64,000 bases of DNA from Semisulcospira habei. Its lineage: Eukaryota > Mollusca > Gastropoda > Semisulcospiridae. The notes under the pieces are model-generated. The model ran no database searches, was not told where the DNA came from, and saw only the letters and a list, made by a program, of their open reading frames with translations. A program made the translations under genes and the position numbers. This document shows, in pieces, positions 10,578 through 20,270 of this stretch. Positions within the stretch are counted from its first letter, which is position 1; every line of letters starts with the position of its first letter. The DNA lies in the NCBI GenBank assembly GCA_036245525.1, contig BTPG01000005.1:130364320-130428319 (forward strand), read 5' to 3'.

Positions 10578-10680
10578 CTAACCCCTTCACTGCGGTAGCA
10601 CAGCGAAGAACACACACAAACGCATGAGACATAGATCCTCATGGGCCTTCCGCGGGGGCGCATGAGTATCTTTGTTCCGT
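10578..10680. mobile_element. Family B MITE, left part
   Basis: CTAACCCCTTCACTGCGG left end and hairpin 10620-10680 (GCATGAGACATAGATCCTCA...). The right terminus was not recognised. Confidence 0.7.
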
Positions 10681-10797
10681 GCAGACCTCAGACATTTTGT
10701 GTATGACTCACGCAGACAGAGGTAAGCGGTAGCGGATTGGGATCTGCAATGGTTCCATGCATCGTTTCTAGCGGCGCGCAGAGAAATACTTCGCACA

Positions 10798-11003
10798 TTA
10801 AGCCCCAAGGTCGAAATTACCGAATTAACGAAAGATGCCCTCAAAACAGTTTACAACAGTTCAGTAGGCAGGTCGACCATGATAGTTCAAAGGTGGTGCC
10901 AGAATAGATTGGCGCCTCTAGACGCCAAGCTATTCTGGCACCACCCTTGAACTATCATGGTCGATCCGCATCTCGGTGTAGTGCGTCAGGGCTGAATGGT
11001 TTA
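10798..11003. mobile_element. Family A MITE
   Basis: TTAAGCCCCAAGGTCGAAAT left end, CAGGGCTGAATGGTTTA right end. Hairpin 10871-10967 with GGTGGTGCCAGAATAG arms. Confidence 0.85.
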
Positions 11004-11081
11004 GCACATTCTGCACGTGCAGCATTGGTATACGCGGCTTTGCGTCGCGTACTTGAGTGCAGCAAGTCTCGAATGAGTTAA
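11003..11081. mobile_element. Family I mini-MITE, decayed
   Basis: GCACGTGCAGCATTGGTATA at about 11013, then CGCGGCTTTGCGTCGCGTAC, ending TCTCGAATGAGTTAA. It abuts the preceding A element. Confidence 0.6.
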
Positions 11082-11105
11082 AAATTGGCGCGTTTCAAGC
11101 TTGAA

Positions 11106-11155
11106 AAGCGACGATAATGGTCGGTCGGTCGGTCGGTCGAGAGAGAGAGAGAGAC
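11106..11155. repeat. (GGTC)n and (GA)n microsatellites
   Basis: About five GGTC units at 11119-11139 followed by a GA run to 11154. Confidence 0.85.
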
Positions 11156-11177
11156 CTGTGGTCACTGCAATACTCAC

Positions 11178-11380
11178 TTTCAAATACTGAGACAGAAATT
11201 TCTTTCCGGGGCCTTGCAGCTTAAAGTACCACAAATCATAACAAACCAAGGAAACGACACACAACAGTCCACAAATTGTCATCGCGGAATAGCATATCCC
11301 AAGCCATGTCCTGTAGCCTAACGCAGTGGTATCCAAAAACTCTTCCGTCACGTTTGTGAAAACGACGTATGCAAGAAGGG
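11178..11380 (-). CDS. Possible host exon, membrane transporter-like
   Basis: On the minus strand an open segment of about 67 codons contains GYRTWLGICYSA, a hydrophobic stretch (AMTICGLLCVVSLVCYDLWY) and ends at AAA followed by GTGAGT, a consensus splice donor. A candidate acceptor AG lies just 5' (plus 11381-11382) but its pyrimidine tract is weak. The order acidic residue, R-T, G, hydrophobic helix, aromatic W-Y resembles the TM4-TM5 region of SLC22-type organic cation transporters. That family assignment is my pattern judgement only. No neighbouring exons were found in the window. Confidence 0.3.
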
Positions 11381-11385
11381 CTCAG

Positions 11386-11857
11386 GTGTTCAAAATGTAA
11401 CAGACATCCGTTTGGTTACAGAGGAGAAATACGCTGTTCGGAATGTGTATCGATGTATCCTGTGAAGACACACGACAGTAAATGAGTCCATTTTTGTCAC
11501 GAGCGAGATTTTCACTGTCACTGATACAATACAATACAAACCTGGCTTTTCACAAAAATGGAGTCGGACCGCTTCAGGTCTTCGACAGGCAGCATAGTTG
11601 ACCTCCTCAGCAAACACTTGACTTGATCCACATTACGTTTCCATTTCATTTCGTGATTTACACACAGCTGTCCGAAAAAGCCCTTATTACGGCAGTGTTA
11701 GTAGTGTAGGGTTTATTCTTTCGATTTGTAACTAACTGGAACACTATCCCTAACCACGTGTCCCGTCACTAACAACAGATATGTGAAGACATAGATACTG
11801 CAGCGTACGGCCTGTACAGTCTTTAGGGGAAGATCTCTCGGTGTATGTAATCCCAGT
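11386..11857. other. No recognisable feature
   Basis: Plain sequence flanking the possible exon. If the exon is real this is intron. Confidence 0.35.
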
Positions 11858-11958
11858 GCTCAAAAAGTAATCGGGCCGCCGTCGGGCGCTGTTGGCCCGC
11901 GCACAGGGGCTGTGCGCGGGCCAACAGCGCCTGACGTCGGCCCGATTACCTTTTGCAT
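11858..11958. repeat. Family C palindrome, long perfect arms
   Basis: GCTCAAAAAGTAATCGGGCC to GGCCCGATTACCTTTTGC. The inner GTTGGCCCGCGCACA / TGTGCGCGGGCCAAC pairs perfectly around GGGGC. The outer TCCCAGTG / CATACTAGGA gives the family terminus. Confidence 0.9.
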
Positions 11959-11964
11959 ACTAGG

Positions 11965-12379
11965 AACACCCAATCAGCTACGCTGTTCGCAGCTAAGAAG
12001 CGTAGCGGTATCAACATTGATTTATGTCTTACAAGCCGCGTCCCTAGCTTTCCTTCTCAACGGGGAAATTTTAAGTTAAGGCCTCATAACTTGGGCCAGT
12101 CAAAGCGACACGTCAAACGCTTGGTGGTCCGAGATTTTGGGCCTTACGGCTCGGTGGTCTGTGGTCCTGGGACTCACGTCTCCTTGCCGGAAGGCCGCCC
12201 AGAATCACAGATCAGGGCAGAATCTTCAAGGCTTGCAGTTGCCATGTCCTATTATCCGCGAGCGCAAACATACACCCACAGAAAGGTATACTTTCCTCAT
12301 GTTACACAAGGGTAGCCTTCCGCAGTCAAAGGAGAAGGGATCTATGTTTTAATGTAATTTTACGGGATAGTCGATAAGA
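11965..12379. other. Decayed family D-like motif, otherwise plain
   Basis: CCGAGATTTTGGGCCTTACG at about 12128 resembles a family D arm without its partner. Nothing else identified. Confidence 0.4.
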
Positions 12380-12443
12380 AGGCGTTGATTGTCATGTGGC
12401 CCTGAAGCCTGTATGGGCTCGTTAGAATCTATGCCTCTTGCTG
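12380..12443. repeat. Family B hairpin relic
   Basis: GAAGGCGTTGATTGTCATG and the complementary AGAATCTATGCCTCTTGC. Arms are diverged. Confidence 0.6.
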
Positions 12444-12564
12444 ATGAAAATAAACATGCACCCACCGAGACACAAGACTTTCGCATGTGCCAATATCGCT
12501 TCAACAGTCCGAGGAGAAGAGATCTAGGTGTACATTGCAATTGTACAGGTATGGGAACAGTCCC

Positions 12565-12633
12565 AACGAAGGCATACATTCTCATTTGCCCGTGCAGCTC
12601 GTATCAGGGTTCATGGGAATCTATGCATTTTTG
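12565..12633. repeat. Family B hairpin relic
   Basis: GAAGGCATACATTCTCATTT and TTCATGGGAATCTATGC. Second of four B cores in 600 bp. Confidence 0.65.
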
Positions 12634-12740
12634 CAGATCTCGGAAGCACAACCAATGATCTAGACAAAAACTTTTACCTGAAATTATTTAACTGAAACGA
12701 AATGAGATTTACGCAATATTATGTACTGTCCCTAAAACAA

Positions 12741-12806
12741 GCAAGAGGCATAGCTTTTCATGAGCCCCTGCAGCTTGCAGGGCTCATGAGAATCTATGCC
12801 TTCTGC
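12741..12806. repeat. Family B hairpin core
   Basis: GCAAGAGGCATAGCTTTTCA... to ...GAGAATCTATGCCTTCTGC, with near-complete pairing around CCCCTGCAGCTTGCAGGG. Confidence 0.85.
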
Positions 12807-12915
12807 GGGTAAAAAATAACCAACATTACAAACCTTTACACTATCACCTCCGCAATCAAAGAAGCACAGATCTATCTATATGCCACTCTGAGGACTTGAG
12901 GGACGGCTCCAACGC

Positions 12916-12955
12916 AAGAAAGAGGCATAGTTTCTCATGACCACCTGCAGTTGCT
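12916..12955. repeat. Family B left arm fragment
   Basis: GCAAGAAAGAGGCATAGTTT then CTCATGACCACCTGCAG. No right arm. Confidence 0.55.
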
Positions 12956-13112
12956 CGTGTTCAGTGCTCGTGTTGACATATTATAGATTGGAGTGAGCGT
13001 GTTTGATCTAACGGTAACTCCACCCCACCCCCACCCCTCCTCCACCTTACCTGACTACGCCTTCCACCCCCGCCCTCATAATTAAAGACGGCGAGACGTT
13101 GTCTCCTGTAAT

Positions 13113-13331
13113 GTAACCCCTTCGATGGAGAGAAAAATGTGAACAGGAGCCAACTGCAAGAGACATAGATTCTCATGAGCCCCCGCGACTGCGGGGGCTC
13201 ATGAGAATCTATGCCTCTTGCTGGGACCGATTTATATTTACGTTCACCGGATCGCTGTGGCCGTTTGGGTCGTGGTATGAACACAATTTTCAGAAGTAAA
13301 ATGTTCGACCAGTGGCAAGGGAAGGGGTTAA
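13113..13331. mobile_element. Family B MITE, near-complete
   Basis: Left end GTAACCCCTTCGATGGAG, right end GGCAAGGGAAGGGGTTAA. Hairpin 13155-13221 is near-perfect. Both arms have TAGATTCTCATGAG and its complement instead of the family TAGATCCTCATGAG. Confidence 0.88.
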
Positions 13332-13390
13332 TAGATCTTCATGAACCTTTGCAACCAGCAGGCGCTTATCAAGATTCTGTAGAGGCCGAA
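13332..13390. repeat. Family B relic
   Basis: ATAGATCTTCATGAACCTTT and GCGCTTATCAAGATTCTGTA are diverged B arms, directly adjoining the complete B copy at its TTAA. Confidence 0.5.
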
Positions 13391-13543
13391 GTAGATATAG
13401 ATCTGTTGCTAACAAGTTGATCAGACTTAATTCTAATGAATCACGTAAAGAGACCTGCGCCAGTCAAGAACCGGCTAACAGCTCACAATATCTCCCAATG
13501 TAAATGCTCTTGCCATTCCTTCCAACAATGCTGCTCAATAGGG

Positions 13544-13760
13544 TTAACTCATTCAGCCCGACGGCCGTATTTCCCACATTTTGGACTCGTCTCTAACGAC
13601 TATGCACCTGTTGCAGGAGATGGATCGACCATGACAATTCAAGGGCAGTGCCAGATTACTGAGCTTGGCGCCGACAGGCACCAAGCTAATCTGGCACTAC
13701 CCTTGAATTATCATGGTCGACCTATCTCCTGCTGTAGTGCGTCAGGGTTGAATGGGTTAA
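13544..13760. mobile_element. Family A MITE, complete reference copy
   Basis: TTAACTCATTCAGCCCGACG to GTCAGGGTTGAATGGGTTAA, 217 bp, TTAA at both ends. Hairpin 13613-13731. Between the left terminus and the hairpin lies the unpaired body CGTATTTCCCACATTTTGGA.., so the hairpin is off-centre. Confidence 0.92.
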
Positions 13761-13789
13761 CTTAGCCTTCGTTTCAATTATGAAGTTTG

Positions 13790-13985
13790 AGCGTCGTCAA
13801 ACTGAAGACTTTTCTAGCGCACTTTTTCTTCTTAGCTTTGTACGTAGGAGAGTTCCTCCATTACTCATAAAGGGCAGTTACCTGCGTCTACTCACATGGA
13901 TTGTGAAAAGAAGGGTTGGAAAGTCTTGGCTGAGGAGAGACAACATTGAGAACCTGTTGTATCGATGAATGTTAGCACAGAATCG
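13790..13985. repeat. Dispersed repeat M, copy 1
   Basis: Shares GTACGTAG.AGAGTTC, AAGGGCAGT, GTGAAAAGAAGG, AAAGTCTT, GACAAC and GTTGTATCG with 62500-62690. Not palindromic; class unknown. Confidence 0.55.
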
Positions 13986-14054
13986 AATCCCGCCCTGGAC
14001 CAGATCGCTTTAACTTTGTGTTACATGGCAACGTTGAACAATGGTGTTTTTTTC

Positions 14055-14200
14055 ACTTCCCATAGAGGACTCTTTTGTACAGATATGTGTTCTTCATAAG
14101 CGAGTGTGCAGGTCTGTGATTTTGGACCTTACGGCATGGCCGTAAGGTCCAAAATCACAGACGAGCACACACATTAATGTAAAGAGGCCACCAGGGTCAT
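14055..14200. repeat. Family D palindromic repeat
   Basis: Hairpin 14104-14170: GTGTGCAGGTCTGTGATTTT and TTGGACCTTACGGC, with the complement after a 2-nt loop. The upstream CTTCCCATAGAGGACT recurs before the D copy at 20605, so the unit is longer than the hairpin. Confidence 0.85.
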
Positions 14201-14437
14201 ATACAGCCCATTGTCGTGAAAGTTGAGAAACGGCAAGGCAGCGAAACGACATTCTAATAGTGGGGAACCGGTTTTCTAGGTCTTTCAGTGCCAACAAAGC
14301 CCATTTAAAAGCTAGGAGGTGTCTCTGTTTAGCACGCCAGCCATAATAGGTACCTCAACGGTCGCTACAACCGAACACGAGTGTGCGATCATGTTTGTGG
14401 CATGTTTGGCTGGGTGAGATCCGAGAGTGTTCAATAA

Positions 14438-14653
14438 TTAACACATTCACTGCCGCTGGACGCAGGCTGTGTTTCTGTAATCATTGTAAATTCAACGCCA
14501 AAGAGCACCAGCCGTCCTAAGATCGTGGACACACAGTGGCTTCAGCAAGAGGTACGGATCCTCATGAGCCCCAGCAACTGCGGTGGCTCATGAAGATCTA
14601 GACCTCTTGCAGGTAGTGGTGGCATTGTTTTTCTCGGCAGTGAAGGGGTATAA
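14438..14653. mobile_element. Family B MITE, near-complete
   Basis: TTAACACATTCACTGCCGCT to CTCGGCAGTGAAGGGGTATAA. Hairpin 14545-14610. Orientation is opposite to most copies (GGCTGTGTTTCTG lies left of the hairpin). Confidence 0.88.
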
Positions 14654-14854
14654 ATGCATTCGTGATGGGATTCTTTGAGTAAAGTAAACCAATAGCAGGT
14701 TAAAAAAAAAGTTTGTCCGGACTTATTTAAGACTTTTCTACCCCTCTTTTCACAAGCCATTTTAGCAAACACACATAACTGAGGTGCCGTTCTGCTATAC
14801 ACAGCAAAGCAGATAGTGAGCAGAAACGTTTTTCATTTTGTGATTTAGTGATGT

Positions 14855-15105
14855 TTCGTTTGGAACGAACGAATCCCAACAGCGAACGAGAGCAAAATAG
14901 CGGTTGATAACAGCTTGTACCATGAGTGTACACAACACTCCAAACATCTCCAAGAGGCATAGATCCTCATGAGCCCGGAGGGCTCATGAGGATTTATGCC
15001 TCTTGGAGACGTTTGAAGTGTTGTCTGTCACTGATTATGGTACATGCTGATTATCCTTTGGTGCTTCGCTCTTGTTCGTTGTTGTTGGCAGTCGTTTGTT
15101 GCAAA
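14855..15105. repeat. Long hairpin (about 125-bp arms) with a family B centre
   Basis: The centre (14952-15006) is a B hairpin, but pairing continues outward: CAACACTCCAAACATCTCC with GGAGACGTTTGAAGTGTTG, then TGTACCATGAGTG / ATTATGGTACATG, CGAACGAGAGC / GCTCTTGTTCG and GTTTCGTTTGG / GCAAACGAAAC. Outer arms are more diverged than the centre. Confidence 0.8.
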
Positions 15106-15247
15106 CGAAACCTCACCATACAAACTTTATAATTAGCGAAAGTTAAATCACACCTTTCGTGCAGCATCATCGAAATGCAAACTTTGAACATTTGTAAAGG
15201 TGATATGAAATATTAACTCTTATTGCCTGTAGAAGGACGCTTTAAGT

Positions 15248-15665
15248 TACTAACCCCTTCAGCCCTGACACTCTAAGAGATTTTTTTTCAGATCGATGAT
15301 AACGGTTTAAGGGTGGTGCCAGAATAGCTTGGCGCCACCAAGCGTGGTTAGCTAGACGAAAGTGTTGTTCATTAATTCATCAGTCATAACTTTACAAATA
15401 GATATTGATCGACCTTGATGGTTTACCTCGGCGCCTCTAGCGCTCGACTGGTGTGGTACCACCCTTGTGGTTCCACCCTGGAACGACCAAGATTATTCAC
15501 CGTAAAAGTCGTTTTCAGATGACAATTCCAAAACAGCTGAGGCATCTAGGCATACAGCAATTCTGACACCGCCATCAAACTATCACGGTCGATATCTGTC
15601 TCCTGAACTGTAATACCGTCTTCAGACGCAACTGTCCAATCAGGACATTTCAACCTATGGGCTCA
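15248..15665. repeat. Composite of family A relics
   Basis: CTAACCCCTTCAGCCCTGAC (left end), left arm to GGCGCC at 15341, an unrelated stretch, a second A-like hairpin relic 15412-15490, then an A right half (CCATCAAACTATCACGGTCG, CTGTAATACCGTCTTCAGA). Probably nested or recombined copies. Confidence 0.6.
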
Positions 15666-15674
15666 GTGAGTTTA

Positions 15675-16411
15675 CACATCCAGCTTAAACTGAACGACGA
15701 CAAAACGGAAGCCATGCTGGTAGGCACTCGCCAGAAACTCTCCCAGCTCCCTCCCTCTCTCCACCTTCAACTCGATAGCAACCCCATCTCCCTCTCTGAC
15801 TCGGCCAAGAACCTCGGCGTCATCCTCGATTCCTCTCTGTCCATGACCAGCTTCGTCTCCGCCACGGCCCAGGCATGCTATTTCCACCTCCGCCGCATCA
15901 GTCAGATCAGAAAATACCTCACCACCGAAGCTACCACCAAACTTGCGGTCTCTCTCATCTTATCGCGTATCGACTACTGCAACTCTCTCCTTTCCGGCCT
16001 CCCTCACTCCACCACTTTCACTCTCCAACGCGTCCAGAACAACGCTGCCCGCCTCGTCCTCAGAAAGAAAAAATCCGACCACATCACTCCCCTGCTCAAA
16101 CCCCTTCACTGGCTCCCCCAACGCATCCAATACAAAATTCTGTCTCTCTGCTACAAATCCCTGAACAACTGAGCTCCTGCCTATCTCTCCAACTTACTTC
16201 ACCTCTACACACCTTCCTGCTCCCTCCGCTCTGCCTCCGACCCTCTCCGCCTCCACATCCCTCGCACCAAACTCAACACTTTCGGCCCCCGCTCCTTCTC
16301 CGTCTACGGTCCATCCACCTGGAACACTCTCCCACTCTCTCTCTCCGTCAGAAACACTCTCTCTCCTCCTTCCAGTCCGCCCTCAAAACTCGCCTCTTTA
16401 AACAGTTTTAG
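15675..16411 (+). pseudogene. LINE reverse transcriptase C-terminal fragment
   Basis: Conserved tail of a Jockey-superfamily reverse transcriptase: NDDKTEAML, KNLGVILDSSLS, SRIDYCNSLLSGLP, NNAARLVLRKKK, LHWLPQRIQYKILSLCYK and, after the stop, APAYLSNLL and GPSTWNTLPLSL. An in-frame TGA at 16171-16173 interrupts the YKSLNN-APAYL junction and a frameshift lies at about 16360 before FQSALKTRLFKQF. The catalytic fingers and palm are absent, so it cannot be active. It lies in the direction of its (ATT)n tail. Confidence 0.85.
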
Positions 16412-16594
16412 CACTATATCACCACACTCCCCATCCCAAGCTGACCGTCGTAATGTATTTCACTATTTGTGGTACGTGAGTCATTGTCTAAAGCGTGCGC
16501 ATGCGTGCGCGAGTTGTGAGTGCGCGCTTAGAGTTATAATTACTATAACATAAGCGCATTATAAATACCGTAATTATTATTATTATTATATCCA
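15675..16594 (+). mobile_element. CR1/L2-like LINE, 5'-truncated
   Basis: Starts inside RT at LNDDKTEAMLVGTRQ and runs to a 3' UTR ending GCGCATTATAAATACC followed by (ATT)n at 16571-16590. No target duplication could be delimited. Confidence 0.85.
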
Positions 16595-16602
16595 GCCTCC
16601 AG

Positions 16603-16649
16603 GCTCCCGCCCCCCCCCCCCCCCCCAAAAAAAAAAAAAAAAAAAAAAA
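16603..16649. repeat. poly(C)/poly(A) tract
   Basis: About 19 C (one T-free run) followed directly by about 23 A, just downstream of the LINE tail. Confidence 0.9.
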
Positions 16650-17120
16650 GTCAATTTCAGGGCTCGTTGAACTAAGCATATACATTACTGCGCCCCTACC
16701 GGGTTAAACGGATACCTGCTGCTAACGGCACACACATTTTTACCTGGACACACGTATAGTGCAAGTACAGTATGCAAGTCGCCGCGTGATAAGGCAATCT
16801 GCAGATAACATTCCTCAGACGTCAGCGAAACTCTGATTTAGGTATGCAGATCGGCTTAAATTTGAGCTTATTATATCGATACTCTGTCTGTGCTACCGAG
16901 TGGACTGATATATGTAAGATTTCGATTCAAGTTTGAAGTACAAGATTTCTTGTCCTCTCAACGACAGAGATAGATCATGGTATATATTACGTGGCTTTGA
17001 CCAAAGCCTTGATAGTTTTAACTCATCCGCACCTAATACAGCCGATTTCGCTTTTAACAACGTTTATCAGCCATTACGGTTCCTCCAGTGAAAAACTTAC
17101 AAAAAATCCCGAAGCTTAAC
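16650..17120. other. No recognisable feature
   Basis: May contain unrecognised upstream sequence of the following LINE fragment. No frame with RT motifs seen. Confidence 0.35.
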
Positions 17121-17495
17121 ATGAAGACTGTCGGGGAGCGTTCTTTCACCTTTTTAGCCCCAAGTGTGTGGAACACTCTGCCAGTTGAAATGCGGAATCT
17201 GCCCACATTATCCCAGATCAAAGTTCACTTTAAAACTTTTTTTTTTGGGTCAAGCTTCTAACATGTAGCTCACCGTTTTTTCCTAGCGAACTGTTAACGG
17301 CCTTTTATTCTGATTCTGGATCTATTGTGACAGGGAAGTGAATGTAAGGTGTTGGGAAGGAATGGGGTGGGTTAAAGTAGTGTGTAGTTGTGTGTGTGTG
17401 TCTGAGAGAGAGAGAGAGTGTGCTGTTGTGCATGCGCAGTGAGTCGAGTGTTTTCCTGGAGAACAGCGCTATACAAGAGCTATTTATTATTATTA

Positions 17496-17532
<37 letters not shown>

Positions 17533-17535
17533 GAA
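17121..17535 (+). mobile_element. CR1-like LINE 3' end
   Basis: The last RT codons are readable (MKTVGERSFTFLAPSVWNTL, PVEMRNLPTLSQIKVHFKTF), followed by a 3' UTR ending CGCTATACAAGAGC and an (ATT)n tail at 17483-17531. This is the same tail style as the element at 15675, but a different subfamily. Confidence 0.8.
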
Positions 17536-17699
17536 ACAAGTCGAAAATATCATAACGTTTTTTTTCAGGTCTCTTGTACACTTGTTTTTTTTTCACCATT
17601 ACTCCTCTATTAAAAACAAAACAAAAAGAAAACCCAAGACAAAACAAACCAAAAACAACTCAGATGTAGGAACTACAATGTGTAACATGTGTGCGAAAT

Positions 17700-17842
17700 G
17701 ACTGGGCCATGGTACTTCAAGGGTAGTGACTCGGCCATGGTAGTGACGTGGTCGTGACTCGGCCATGGTAGTTCACGTGTAGTACCAGATTAGCTTGGCG
17801 CCGAAGGCAACACTCGTAAACTACCAAGGCCGAGCCATTTCC
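17700..17842. repeat. Family A, rearranged
   Basis: Three repeats of CTCGGCCATGGTAGT-type left-arm sequence (17701, 17731, 17757) followed by ACCAGATTAGCTTGGCGCCG and a shortened right arm ACTACCAAGGCCGAGCCAT. An internal tandem duplication of the arm. Confidence 0.65.
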
Positions 17843-18124
17843 CCCTTGTGGCCTTTTCCCTGGGCGAAATGTTGTTGAAACCCTTAATATCCACGTGCAT
17901 GTGGTGATCATTCGCCAAATTGTCCATTATCATTCCACCTTGGCGCACGTCTAATGTAAACATTTACTGGCAGCAAATTGCAATGAAACGTTTTTTCTTC
18001 AATGCAGGTGTGCACATAGGTTTATTACCCGGCGTCAAGTGCCCCGCCCTTAGAAAACAAACCGAAGATTCACTGTGACATGGTGCCAACCGCTTCCCCC
18101 CTACCCCGATCTAATGCCGAGAAA

Positions 18125-18436
18125 GTTAGTTCGTTCGGGTTTAACGTCCACAGCACCAAGGTGATCATGGACGGCCCTGACGGGCGGGTGATGGGGGACG
18201 GAAATCTATTGCCTATGGAGTACGACCTAAACACTGATCAACTCAGGCGCACTCCAACTGTGCCACTTTGATTTACCAGGACCTTTCAACGGAAATGCTA
18301 ATGAACAAATCCGTTTTTTTCACCCTGGATTGTGAGTCCATCTACCGGGACCGGGACGGGATTCGAACCCACGACCCGGCGATTCCCTTCGCTCTCCTGC
18401 TCCGACGTTTAACCGCCTGAGCTATTTCGGACTCTT
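18125..18436 (-). mobile_element. tRNA-derived SINE, full length
   Basis: Read on the minus strand: GTCCGAAATAGCTCAGGCGG (box A) and GGGTTCGAATCCC (box B) at the 5' end, a tRNA-unrelated body, and the 3' end GTGGACGTTAAACCCGAAC. Flanked by TAATGCCGAGAAA (18112-18124) and TAGTGCCGAGAAA (18437-18449), a 13-bp target duplication with one mismatch. The target looks like the left end of a family B MITE (GTGCCGAGAAA...). Confidence 0.9.
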
Positions 18437-18830
18437 TAGTGCCGAGAAACTTTACACGTTTGACTATGAGTGTATAAATACAAAGGGAGATCACTCAACG
18501 CTCGACACACAAACAGTTAGGTCCCTTGACCACTTCTGATTATGGCACCCAATCAAAAATACACAGCACAACATTCAAACACAATTCTTTACATCCTTTG
18601 AAAGGTTTGACGGCAGCTGCAAAAACGAGTAAACGACGCTATACCTTCGTGTTCGCCATTTTGTGAAACTGAAATTTCCTACATGCAAGCTATCATCAAG
18701 TGTCTCTCTAGACGAGTTATCCAGGCCTGAGATCGATTGATCAATTTGAACATAAATTAGACAAACCACACTTAAGCTCTCACCCCCCCACCCCCCCCCC
18801 ACCCTACCACCTCCTTCACACCCTCCAACT

Positions 18831-18895
18831 CTGCAAGAAGTATAGATTCTCATGAGCCCACTGTAAGTCTGCTTGTATTTCTTAAGGCTCATGAT
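18831..18895. repeat. Family B relic
   Basis: TGCAAGAAGTATAGATTCTC, ATGAGCCCA and later GGCTCATGATC. The right arm is mostly lost. Confidence 0.6.
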
Positions 18896-18904
18896 CCGAC
18901 TTGA

Positions 18905-19310
18905 AACGCCCCAATTTGTTAGTTGTCTTCTGAAAACTACATGCAAGATCAGGAGAAATCCAGACCAAAAAGGTGACTACCAAGCGTGTAAAATGCAAAG
19001 AAGTACCCAACGGAGAAAGAAACACGCTTAGAAAAAACGGGTACAACACAATTTATTAATATTTCGGGTAAATACCCTTTGTCAAAATAGACAAACAAAC
19101 AGAGAGATCAGCCGCTACTTATCTTCATTCATTCCTTCTTCTATTTTGATTTTACCCGAAATATTAATAAATTGTGCTTTACCTGTCTTTTCTAAGCGTG
19201 TTTCTTTCTCCGTTGGGTACTTCTTTTCTTAAGATCAGGAGATACACTGGACAGTTCAAGGATGGTGCCAAAATCTCGTAGGTGTCCTCTAAGCACAACA
19301 CACCAGTTCA
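18905..19310. mobile_element. Family A relic interrupted by family F
   Basis: AGTTGTCTTCTGAAAACTAC left of the F element continues as GATACACTGGACAGTTCAAG right of it, so F inserted into the unpaired body of an A element. Confidence 0.65.
18957..19230. mobile_element. Family F palindromic element with 12-bp target duplication
   Basis: Flanked by AAGATCAGGAGA at 18945-18956 and 19231-19242. Inside, AGAAGTACCCAACGGAGAAA and GAAACACGCTTAGAAAA pair with the right end, and ATTTATTAATATTTCGGGTA pairs with TACCCGAAATATTAATAAAT. The left end carries an unpaired extension starting AATCCAGACCAAAAAGGTG. Confidence 0.85.
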
Positions 19311-19423
19311 AGAGATAGACCGATCTTGACAGTTCAAGGGTGGTGCCAGAATAGCTTTGCGCCTCGAGGCGCCAAGCTACTCTGGCACAACCCTTGAACT
19401 ATCATGGTCGACCCGTCTCTTGG
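19311..19423. repeat. Family A hairpin
   Basis: AAGAGATAGACCGATCTTGA to GTCGACCCGTCTCTTGG around GCGCCTCGAGGCGC. One arm has CTTTGCGCC against GGCGCCAAG. Confidence 0.85.
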
Positions 19424-19438
19424 TTTATTATCAGGTCC

Positions 19439-19493
19439 GAGGAATGCGACACTTCAGTGTTTCCGATGATTCCGAAAATGTCGCATTTCTTTT
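19439..19493. repeat. Small imperfect hairpin
   Basis: GAATGCGACAC... and ...TGTCGCATTTC with TTTCCGATGATTCCGAAAA at the centre. Adjoins an A right arm; no family match. Confidence 0.5.
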
Positions 19494-19552
19494 GCTCTTC
19501 AGTATAGCCGAACTTCCAGTTCTGACGAACGGTTGCTAGGTGGAAATGCAAA

Positions 19553-19632
19553 CGGTAAGCTATTCTAGTACCACCCTTAAACTATCATGATCGCTCTGTC
19601 TCTTGTATTGTGCCAGGGCTGAACCTGTTTCA
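19553..19632. repeat. Family A, right half
   Basis: AAGCTATTCTAGTACCACCC, TTAAACTATCATGATCGC and the terminus GCCAGGGCTGAACCTGTTT. Confidence 0.65.
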
Positions 19633-19659
19633 GTACAGCAGAACCTGTTTGAATAAAGG

Positions 19660-19790
19660 GACCACCCTATGAAATATTACCTTTCATTAAAGATCTCCAT
19701 TTAGCTACCTAAATGACTGTCTTTAATGACAGGTAACACTTTTGTCTTTCAAGACTTCTATTGAGACAGCACCCGTCTCTGACGACTACG
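19660..19790. repeat. Family E repeat, copy 3
   Basis: CACCCTATGAAATATTACC, TTCATTAAAGA...TTTAATGACAGGTAACACT and tail TTGAGACAGCACCCGTCTCT, collinear with 4062-4262. Confidence 0.75.
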
Positions 19791-19960
19791 GTCGCTCTGA
19801 AACTACTGTAAATCTCGCAACTCTGACATACGCTTGCTAAGTAGACGACGGCAGTTCAAGGGTGATGCCAGAATAGCTTGGCGCCTTTAGGCGCCAAGCT
19901 AGTCTGTCACCACCCTTGAACTATCACGGTCGTACTGTTTCCTTAACATACTGTGTCGGG
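19791..19960. mobile_element. Family A MITE without clear ends
   Basis: Hairpin 19843-19936 (GTAGACGACGGCAGTTCAAG ... CACGGTCGTACTG) with GGCGCCTTTAGGCGCC centre. Outer ends degraded (TGTGTCGGGGTCAAG). Confidence 0.75.
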
Positions 19961-20270
19961 GTCAAGTTCAATGGCTAAAGCTTTCCGTTTTGACGGCGGG
20001 TTGCTAGGTGGACATGCAAACGTCGCCCCACTTCTAAAACTACTTGCTCTAAAGATTAGGGAACTACTTCAATGGAAGTGCAGTGAATGGCCCTTTTACT
20101 GCGTCTGCTCGAGTGTCTGTTTTTAATCAGATATGGACAGGTCCTTTGTTTGGACTTTCTTGAACTAAAATGCAAATCTGGGAATATCTTTCTAATGCTG
20201 TCATTAAAGCCGGTTTCTATTGGCCGATTTTTATTGCACTAAATAGACCTGTAAATAGGACAGAAAAACA
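19961..20270. other. No recognisable feature
   Basis: Plain sequence between MITE clusters. Confidence 0.4.

Noticed and set aside
13155..13221. Rho-independent terminators or riboswitch-like hairpins in families A and B
   Set aside because: No T run follows, the elements are dispersed with TTAA ends, and the genome is eukaryotic.
12380..13390. CRISPR-like array of repeated hairpins
   Set aside because: Repeats are diverged MITE cores with irregular spacing, no uniform spacers, in a eukaryotic repeat landscape.
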